5,235 nucleotides of DNA from Chloracidobacterium sp. UBA7659 (lineage in GTDB: Bacteria; Acidobacteriota; Blastocatellia; Pyrinomonadales; Pyrinomonadaceae): contig DLHV01000147.1 of assembly GCA_002483395.1 (NCBI GenBank), positions 9,663-14,897 on the forward strand, read 5' to 3'. The notes beneath the pieces were generated by a model. That model did no database searches, was not told the DNA's origin, and saw nothing but the letters and a program-made list of their open reading frames with translations. Numbering within the stretch: the stretch's first letter is position 1; each line of letters starts with the position of its first letter. Shown here piece by piece: positions 1-5,235 of the stretch. The translations under genes and the position numbers were made by a program.

Positions 1-1284
1 ATATATTCGCAGAAAACGTTCGACGTTGTCCTGATGGATGTTTCGATGCCAGGCATGGGCGGGCTGACGGCGCTTGAAGAATTGATCAAGCTCGACCCTG
101 AGGCGGTAGTGTTGATGATCACTGCCTTCGCTACATTCGATACGGCGATCTCGGCTTGGGAAAAAGGCGCGAATGGTGTAATCCGCAAACCTTTCCAAAA
201 CGAACAGATCCTTGCTTTTGTCGCCAAAGGAATTAAGAAGCGCCGTAAGGAAGAGGAACGGCAGACCTTGCGGCACGTAATGACGCGATCGGTCAAACGC
301 GATGCGATCGTCGGTCGGTCCGAGAAGATGGAAGAGATATTCCGGCTTGTCGACCGCGTCGCTCCGGCTCGTTCCACGGCTCTGATCACCGGCGAGAGCG
401 GTACCGGAAAAGAGCTTCTCGCGAGAGCGATACATGAGGCCAGTCCGAGAACGGACAACCCGTTCGTCGTTGTAAACTGCTCAAACATTCCGTCCGAGCT
501 GCTTGAATCCGAGCTCTTTGGCCACACAAAAGGAGCATTTACCGGTGCCGTTGCTGCGAAAAAGGGGCTGTTCGAAGTTGCGGATACAGGATCGATATTC
601 CTTGACGAGATAGGAGACCTGCGGCCCGAAACGCAGGTTCGCTTGCTTCGCGTAATCCAGGAACGCGAATTTACACCGATCGGCGAGACCACTCCGTCAA
701 AGGTCGATGTCCGCATCATCGCCGCAACCAACGTCGATCTCAAGGACGCGGTAAAGACCGGAACCTTCCGCGAAGACCTCTATTACAGGCTGTCCGTGGT
801 TCCGATCGAGCTGCCGTCGCTTCGCCAGCGGCCGGAAGACATTCTGCCGCTTACCAAGCACTTCATCAAAAAATACAACGAAGAAAATCAGCGCGAAATC
901 TCCGAACAAGTTTCGCCCGAAGTCCTTTCACTGCTGGAAAACTATTACTATCCCGGCAATGTCCGCGAGCTTGAGAATATCATCGAGCGCGCGGTCGTAA
1001 TTGCCGCAACAGATGAGATCACCGTCGAATGCCTTCGCCCCGAAGTACGCGATCCCAGCCTCGCATTCGAAATGATAAAACGCACCGAAGGCATGTCCGG
1101 CGACATCGACATTGCACGTGGCGTCAACTTCTATGACGAGGTAAAAAGGTTCGAGATCGACCTCATCCGCCGCGCCCTTGAACAGACCGGCGGCCACCAA
1201 TCCCGCGCCGCAAGATTGCTCGGTCTGAACGCGACAACATTGAATTCGAAGATCAAAACTTACAATATCCACACCCGCTCTTAA
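1..1284 (+). CDS. Sigma-54-dependent response regulator, NtrC family (5' partial)
   Basis: Cytoplasmic two-component activator expected to remodel sigma-54 RNA polymerase by ATP hydrolysis after phosphorylation by a histidine kinase. The frame is open from base 1, so the gene starts upstream; the ATG at 34 is the Met next to the phospho-acceptor Asp, not a start. Counting codon 1 at base 1, the receiver remnant has D13 (MDVSMPG), T41 (MITAFAT) and K63 (IRKPF). The acidic pair at the receiver N-terminus lies outside the window. The AAA+ core (about 103-345) has Walker A GESGTGKE (131-138), the sigma-54 contact loop GAFTGA (178-183), Walker B GSIFLDEIGD (197-206), FREDLYYRL (256-264) and PGNVREL (318-324). 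A Fis-type helix-turn-helix (about 388-424, including QSRAARLLGLNATTL) ends the protein. All activator motifs look intact, so it should be sigma-54 competent. The kinase partner is not visible. The target is unknown, but the next gene has a sigma-54-like promoter. Family assignment is very secure. Confidence -1.
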   Translation: MYSQKTFDVVLMDVSMPGMGGLTALEELIKLDPEAVVLMITAFATFDTAISAWEKGANGVIRKPFQNEQILAFVAKGIKKRRKEEERQTLRHVMTRSVKRDAIVGRSEKMEEIFRLVDRVAPARSTALITGESGTGKELLARAIHEASPRTDNPFVVVNCSNIPSELLESELFGHTKGAFTGAVAAKKGLFEVADTGSIFLDEIGDLRPETQVRLLRVIQEREFTPIGETTPSKVDVRIIAATNVDLKDAVKTGTFREDLYYRLSVVPIELPSLRQRPEDILPLTKHFIKKYNEENQREISEQVSPEVLSLLENYYYPGNVRELENIIERAVVIAATDEITVECLRPEVRDPSLAFEMIKRTEGMSGDIDIARGVNFYDEVKRFEIDLIRRALEQTGGHQSRAARLLGLNATTLNSKIKTYNIHTRS

Positions 1285-1334
1285 ACTGCTCTACAAACGC
1301 CAACTGCAATGGTAATTTATCCAAATAATTGAAC

Positions 1335-1386
1335 TAAAATTCTAAAAGTTCCATAAAACTCTCAACTCGACGCCGGGAGAATTTTA
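1335..1386. repeat. 9+9 bp inverted repeat, 34-bp spacer
   Basis: TAAAATTCT at 1335-1343 is the exact reverse complement of AGAATTTTA at 1378-1386. The stem is AT-rich and no T-run follows, so it is a poor terminator. Its centre lies about 128 bp upstream of the start point predicted from the sigma-54-like promoter, within the usual range of activator-binding enhancers. However, the half-sites are further apart than in typical NtrC-type operators. It could be chance in AT-rich DNA. Confidence -1.
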
Positions 1387-1461
1387 AATCGCTTCCCCCA
1401 AAGACGGATTTCCCGTGTTAAATCAACCCTTTAGGTGATAACGACCGGATTTAGGCAATTG

Positions 1462-1477
1462 TGGTATCAATATTGCG
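1462..1477 (+). promoter_or_regulatory. Candidate sigma-54 (-24/-12) promoter for the receptor gene
   Basis: The sequence TGGTATCAATATTGCG has the invariant GG at 1463-1464 and GC at 1475-1476 separated by exactly 10 bases, as sigma-54 requires. It also follows the wider consensus TGGYAY-N5-TTGC. The start point would be near 1488, giving a leader of about 188 bases before the receptor ATG at 1676. The gene immediately upstream encodes a sigma-54 activator with an intact GAFTGA loop, which raises the plausibility. I found no better sigma-70-type promoter in the gap. The match is by eye only and has not been scored against a matrix or the genome background. Confidence -1.
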
Positions 1478-1524
1478 TACAAATGATTTCCGACAGATTC
1501 TTGTCCCGAATATTGATTACAAAT
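1469..1524. repeat. Direct repeat, two 16-bp copies 40 bp apart
   Basis: AATATTGCGTACAAAT at 1469-1484 and AATATTGATTACAAAT at 1509-1524 match at 14 of 16 positions, with start points exactly 40 bp apart. The first copy overlaps the -12 half of the candidate sigma-54 promoter. The second copy has neither GG nor GC at the equivalent promoter positions, so it is not a second sigma-54 promoter. Possible explanations are paired sites for a DNA-binding protein (40 bp is close to four helical turns) or a decayed local duplication. Confidence -1.
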
Positions 1525-1554
1525 CGATCGTCAGGTTAGTTAGGTTCCGTGTGT

Positions 1555-1564
1555 TGAGCGCTCA
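1555..1564. repeat. 10-bp perfect palindrome in the receptor leader
   Basis: TGAGCGCTCA is its own reverse complement. It lies downstream of the predicted start point, so it could be a roadblock-type operator. One palindrome of this length is not very unlikely by chance in a region this size, so confidence is low. Confidence -1.
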
Positions 1565-1641
1565 GTTTAGGTTGAATTGGTCTTGGGTTTGTGTGGCTTA
1601 CAGTAGGGGGCGATTTCGGCAATAACTAGTATTTATTCTTG

Positions 1642-1653
1642 CACTTTTAAGTG
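1642..1653. repeat. Short 5+5 bp inverted repeat just upstream of the ribosome binding site
   Basis: CACTT (1642-1646) and AAGTG (1649-1653) are complementary and separated by TT. The two-base loop is too tight for all five pairs to form as an RNA hairpin. It could be a small operator or chance. It ends 11 bases before the Shine-Dalgarno sequence. Confidence -1.
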
Positions 1654-1664
1654 AATCAAACTTT

Positions 1665-1670
1665 GGAGGA
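1665..1670 (+). promoter_or_regulatory. Shine-Dalgarno sequence of the receptor gene
   Basis: GGAGGA ends five bases before the ATG at 1676, near-ideal spacing. It fixes the start of the receptor gene, and a typical signal peptide follows directly from that Met. Confidence -1.
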
Positions 1671-1675
1671 CGAAA

Positions 1676-4600
1676 ATGAGAAAGTTTACGAAAATCTTGA
1701 TAACCGGTTTTGCGTTGTTACTATGCCAAATGGCTATTCAAGCGCAAACCACCGGTTCGATTTCCGGCACGGTTTCGGATCCGAACGGAGCTGTTGTGGC
1801 CGGTGCAAATGTCACATTGAAGAATAATGCGACGGGGGCCGAGCGCAGCACGGTCGCGAAGGACAATGGCACATTCACCTTTACTGCCCTGGAACCGGGC
1901 AACTACTCTGTCACGGTTGAAGCATCTGGTTTCAAACGGACCGTGGCTCCAAGCGTCGATGTCACAGTTTCGACACAGGCTCAAGTGACAATTGCGCTCG
2001 AAGTCGGACTCGCGGGTGAAACGGTCACGGTCACGGCAGTCCAGGACGTGATCAACAGTTCAAACCCAACGCTTACAAACGTGATCAATACCAGGCAGGT
2101 GGTCGATCTTCCCTTGCCAACCAGAAACCCATTGGATTTAGCGGCTTTGCAGGCCGGTATCGCGGTTATCGGTAATGACACACGAGGAGCCTCGGTAGGC
2201 GGCCTTCGTCAGACCGCAACTAATGTCACTCAGGATGGCATTAATTCCATGGACAACTTTGTCAAGACCAGTTCGTTTTTTGCGATTAGTTCACCGTCGC
2301 TCAATTCAACCGCTGAATTCAGTATCACGACAGGAACTACCGGTTCAGATGCCGGGCGAGGCGTGGCTCAGGTCAATCTTGTTACCAGAGGCGGAAGCAA
2401 CGATTTTCACGGTGGCCTGTTTTACCTGCATCGCAACGAAGCATTTAATGCCAACACCTTCTTTAGCAATCTGAATGGGACGCCAAGAGCTCTGCTTCGC
2501 CAAAACTTCTTTGGTTTTGACATTGGCGGACCGGTTCATTTCCTGGGATTCGGCGAAGGCAAACCGCTTCACTGGGATGGCCGTGACAAAGCATTCTTTT
2601 TCTTTTCGTACGAAGGCTTTCGCGAGAATTTTTCGGCAACGCGAAATCGCACGGTGCTGACGCAAGAAGCCCGCAACGGCATATTCCGCTACACGGGAAC
2701 CAACGGCGCTCTTCAAACGGTTAACTTGCTGGCCATCGGAAACGTCCCCACTCTGAATCCTATTACGATGGGCATCATCAATTCGACACCATTGCCAAAC
2801 AACACTTTGGTGGGCGACGGGTTTAACACAGCCGGGTATCAGTTTGGCGTGACGGGATCGGATCCGAACGACAAATACGTTGCCCGTTACGACCACCAAT
2901 TGGTGAAAGACACGCGGGCGGGCTCACACAAATTGGAGTTCGTTTTCAACCGGGCGGTATTTTTGCTTGCACCGGATACTTTCAACGGTATTGAAGCCCC
3001 ATTCATAGGCGGCACTAATGCTTTCCAGTCTTCGAAGAGATACTTGGTAACGGGGGCATTGGTATCGACATTCGGCAGCTCGATGACAAATGTTTTCCGC
3101 TATGGCCGCCAATGGGCCCCGGTTAGTTTTTTGCGTGACTCAACTGCCACTGCTCCGTATATCGCTTTTACAGGGATAACGACCCCTGACAACACATTCC
3201 AGTCGCAGGGACGCGAAACTATCGTCGACCAATATACAGACAACTTCTCGCTGTCGAAGGGAAATCACCTATTCCGCTTCGGTGGCGATTATCAGATCAT
3301 CTTTGCTGACACATTCAACGATGCAGGAATCAACAAAACCATCACTCTGGGAACAAATGCCTCTAACCCTAGTGGCCTTCTATTATCCGAATTTCCGTTC
3401 GGGGTCAATGCCAACGTAACCGCGGCGACGGCTGTGTATTCCAATATTGTCGGTAATCTCGCGTCGGCAAGCGCCACTTTCAACGTCACGGACGCCGCCT
3501 CTGGATTTGTCGCAGGTGCAACCCGATCAAGGCTCTTCAGGCAACGCGATCTCGCGCTTTACGCCCAGGATCAATGGCGGGTCAAGAGTAACTTTACACT
3601 CAATTACGGAGTGCGATGGGAGTTTGAAGGAGTTCCAACGATACCGAATGGCTTGGCCATACAACCTGATCCCTCCACTATCTTTGGCGTTTCAGGCTTT
3701 GGGAAACTGTTCAGTCCTACGGCTCCCGCTGGCCCGCCTCCGGGCGTAGCCACTTTGAATTTTGTGAGTGGTGATACGGGGATCCCGCTATACAACGACG
3801 ATTGGAACAACTTTGCTCCATTCATCGGCTTTGCCTATTCACCCAACTTTAAGAGCGGCTTTTTGCGAGGGCTGTTTGGCTCGGAAGGTAGGAGTTCTAT
3901 CAGGGCCGGCTACTCGATCAGCTACCTGCACGACGGTTTTACCGTTATCAGCAACGCGATGGGCGTCGGCACGACGAATCCGGGCCTTATCCAAACGGCG
4001 GCGAATACAACACCTACAGGTGTGTTGACCGGTGCAGGCGTGCCTCTGGTAACGCCGGTGTTTACGATTCCGCTTACGGACAAACAGAACTTCGACCTCA
4101 ATCCGGGCAACGGCCTTTGGGCGATCGATCCAAACCTAAAAATTCCGTATGTACATCAATTCTCGTTCGGTGTTGAGCGGGAGATTTTCCCGAATACGGC
4201 CATTGAGATTCGTTATTCCGGCAATCGTGCGGAGAAGGTTTGGCGTGCGGTTGACTACAACGAAGTCAATATTTTCGAGAACGGATTCCTGCAGGAGTTT
4301 CTGAGGGCGCAGGCAAACCTCGTAGCCCGCGGAGGCACAAACTTCGCTCCAAATGGCGTTGCGGGCCTTCCGGCTTGTGCCACTTGCGTCCCATTGCCGA
4401 TTTTGTCGACGTTTTTTACCGGGTTGGCGGGGTCCAGCACTAGCGGATTTGCGAGCTCAACCTTCATCAGCAACCTTAACAACAACAACGTCGGCACATT
4501 TGCCTCTACGTTGGCCTTTACCAATACCTATAAGGCTAACCGTCAGAGCGCTGCTCTTGGTATTCCGGCCAATTTCTTTGTTGCCAATCCAAATGCCGCC

Positions 4601-5235
4601 TTTGCACGGCTGCTGACCAACGAGGCGACATCGGACTATAACGCGCTGGAAATCGAGGTTCGCCGCCGCTTTTCAGGCGGCTTGCAGTTCCAGGCGGACT
4701 ATACGTTCAGCAAGGCATTGGGGAATGCTCCGGGTGCCCAGGGCAACAACCAAAGCGACCTTGTGAGCTTCCGCACACTGCGTGACAAAAGCCTCGACTA
4801 TATGCGCTCCAGCCAGGACCAGACGCATAGGTTCGTTGCCAATTCCATCTATGAACTTCCGTTCGGCAAAGGGCGTACGTTCTTCAGCGGTGCGAACGGA
4901 TTTGTCGACAGGCTGATCGGTGGCTGGTCAGTGGGCGGAATAGTAGCCTGGTCAACAAGGCCCCCATGGTTTGTCGCCTCGAACCGAACGACCTTCAACA
5001 GCTTCAACGCGGGCAACAACCCGGCTCAACTGTTGGGTATTACCTTCGAGGAGTTTAAGAAGAACCTAGGCGTTTTCAAAACGCCCGCGGGTGTGTTCTT
5101 CATCAACCCGAACTTGCTGGTAATCACAACTAACCCGACCACCGGGAGATTTGTAAGTTCGACATTGAAACCCGGCCTCCTCGGTGTTCCCGCACCTGGT
5201 ACTTTCGGCAACTTCCCGATGAACAGCCTGAATGG
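1676..5235 (+). CDS. Oar-like TonB-dependent outer-membrane receptor with carboxypeptidase-regulatory-like domain (3' partial)
   Basis: Exported outer-membrane protein expected to import or bind an unidentified ligand using TonB energy. I translated the frame by hand: 1186 codons without a stop, then the window ends. Residues 1-23 form a signal peptide (MRKFTK, hydrophobic core, cleavage likely after IQA). Residues about 26-110 are a carboxypeptidase-regulatory-like Ig fold (SGTVSDPNGAVVAGANV, 30-46; LEPGNYSVTVEASGF, 72-86). ETVTVTA (115-121) resembles a TonB box. The plug follows, with VDLPLPTRNPLDL (143-155), GGLRQTATNVTQDGIN (175-190) and TRGGSNDFHG (237-246). Barrel motifs typical of the Oar-like family include RQNFFGFDIGGPV (275-287), DKAFFFFSYEGFRE (304-317), YAQDQWRVKSNFTLNYG (629-645), QTHRFVANSIYELPFGKGR (1049-1067) and GGWSVGGIVAW (1082-1092). 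Relatives are usually around 1000-1250 residues, and the last visible segment (GNFPMNSLNG) resembles the region shortly before the C-terminus. Roughly 100 residues are probably missing. The only cysteines in the visible mature part are C901 and C904. Substrate cannot be read from sequence. Confidence -1.
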   Translation, partial: MRKFTKILITGFALLLCQMAIQAQTTGSISGTVSDPNGAVVAGANVTLKNNATGAERSTVAKDNGTFTFTALEPGNYSVTVEASGFKRTVAPSVDVTVSTQAQVTIALEVGLAGETVTVTAVQDVINSSNPTLTNVINTRQVVDLPLPTRNPLDLAALQAGIAVIGNDTRGASVGGLRQTATNVTQDGINSMDNFVKTSSFFAISSPSLNSTAEFSITTGTTGSDAGRGVAQVNLVTRGGSNDFHGGLFYLHRNEAFNANTFFSNLNGTPRALLRQNFFGFDIGGPVHFLGFGEGKPLHWDGRDKAFFFFSYEGFRENFSATRNRTVLTQEARNGIFRYTGTNGALQTVNLLAIGNVPTLNPITMGIINSTPLPNNTLVGDGFNTAGYQFGVTGSDPNDKYVARYDHQLVKDTRAGSHKLEFVFNRAVFLLAPDTFNGIEAPFIGGTNAFQSSKRYLVTGALVSTFGSSMTNVFRYGRQWAPVSFLRDSTATAPYIAFTGITTPDNTFQSQGRETIVDQYTDNFSLSKGNHLFRFGGDYQIIFADTFNDAGINKTITLGTNASNPSGLLLSEFPFGVNANVTAATAVYSNIVGNLASASATFNVTDAASGFVAGATRSRLFRQRDLALYAQDQWRVKSNFTLNYGVRWEFEGVPTIPNGLAIQPDPSTIFGVSGFGKLFSPTAPAGPPPGVATLNFVSGDTGIPLYNDDWNNFAPFIGFAYSPNFKSGFLRGLFGSEGRSSIRAGYSISYLHDGFTVISNAMGVGTTNPGLIQTAANTTPTGVLTGAGVPLVTPVFTIPLTDKQNFDLNPGNGLWAIDPNLKIPYVHQFSFGVEREIFPNTAIEIRYSGNRAEKVWRAVDYNEVNIFENGFLQEFLRAQANLVARGGTNFAPNGVAGLPACATCVPLPILSTFFTGLAGSSTSGFASSTFISNLNNNNVGTFASTLAFTNTYKANRQSAALGIPANFFVANPNAAFARLLTNEATSDYNALEIEVRRRFSGGLQFQADYTFSKALGNAPGAQGNNQSDLVSFRTLRDKSLDYMRSSQDQTHRFVANSIYELPFGKGRTFFSGANGFVDRLIGGWSVGGIVAWSTRPPWFVASNRTTFNSFNAGNNPAQLLGITFEEFKKNLGVFKTPAGVFFINPNLLVITTNPTTGRFVSSTLKPGLLGVPAPGTFGNFPMNSLN

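Larger units (their letters stand above)
1285..1675. other. Intergenic region, AT-rich, regulatory, no gene
   Basis: These 391 bases separate the regulator stop from the receptor start. No reading frame here is credible: the longest stretches lack a ribosome binding site or overlap the predicted promoter. No convincing rho-independent terminator follows the regulator, since no GC-rich stem is followed by a T-run. The region holds a sigma-54-type promoter, a 40-bp-spaced direct repeat, a widely spaced AT-rich inverted repeat, a small palindrome and a strong ribosome binding site, each listed separately. The length and content fit an independent promoter for the receptor rather than read-through from the regulator. 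Confidence -1.

Noticed and set aside
928..1272. 114-codon open frame on the minus strand
   Set aside because: It is antisense to the AAA+ C-terminal part and Fis-type helix-turn-helix of the regulator; a shadow of real coding sequence.
1329..1357. Possible sigma-70 promoter (TTGAAC, 17 bases, CATAAA)
   Set aside because: Only about 4 of 6 matches in each box, in AT-rich DNA where such matches are expected by chance. The sigma-54 candidate is far stronger and fits the neighbouring gene.
1404..1416. ACGG-ATTTC-CCGT hairpin after the regulator gene as a possible terminator
   Set aside because: The stem is only four pairs and no T-run follows.
1461..1625. Possible small gene in the gap using GTG or TTG starts, ending TAA at 1623
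   Set aside because: It has no ribosome binding site, overlaps the predicted promoter, and gives an unremarkable short peptide.
1721..2181. Two minus-strand open frames (87 and 66 codons) opposite the receptor N-terminus
   Set aside because: They overlap the signal peptide, Ig-like domain and plug of the receptor on the other strand and show no recognisable domain.
2345..2899. 184-codon open frame on the minus strand
   Set aside because: It lies wholly inside the well-supported receptor gene, its product resembles no family I know, and the plus-strand frame carries clear domain motifs throughout.
3447..4028. Plus-strand open frames of 100 and 86 codons in a different frame from the receptor
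   Set aside because: Their products are Ser/Arg/Pro-rich with no family resemblance, while the receptor frame remains uninterrupted with family motifs across the same stretch. No frameshift is needed.
4478..4489. (AAC)x4 microsatellite inside the receptor gene
   Set aside because: Only four units, in frame, encoding an Asn run in a probable loop. Too short to suggest phase variation, and a 3-base unit would not shift the frame.

Overview
The window reads as ordinary chromosomal DNA from a Gram-negative bacterium, most likely an Acidobacteriota (a Blastocatellia/Pyrinomonadaceae-type genome is my best guess). The basis is the second gene: a very large TonB-dependent receptor of the Oar-like, carboxypeptidase-regulatory-domain type that is greatly expanded in that phylum. 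Base composition is moderate, and there is no phage, IS, CRISPR, tRNA or rRNA signal.

Layout: (1) Positions 1-1284, + strand, hold the 3' part of a sigma-54-dependent NtrC-family response regulator. It enters the window inside its receiver domain; the AAA+ ATPase core and Fis-type DNA-binding domain are complete. (2) Positions 1285-1675 are a 391-bp AT-rich intergenic region with no credible gene. It contains a good match to a sigma-54 (-24/-12) promoter at 1462-1477, a 16-bp direct repeat (14/16 identical, copies exactly 40 bp apart) that overlaps the -12 element, a 9+9 bp inverted repeat upstream, a 10-bp perfect palindrome and a strong Shine-Dalgarno sequence. (3) Positions 1676-5235, + strand, are one uninterrupted reading frame of 1186 codons that runs off the right edge: an exported outer-membrane TonB-dependent receptor with signal peptide, carboxypeptidase-regulatory-like domain, TonB-box-like segment, plug and most of the barrel.

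The most useful inference is a link between the genes. A GAFTGA-containing activator lies directly upstream of a receptor gene whose leader carries a plausible sigma-54 promoter, so the regulator may control the receptor. The promoter match is read from the sequence; the regulatory link is inference. I see no exotic or clearly undescribed system here.
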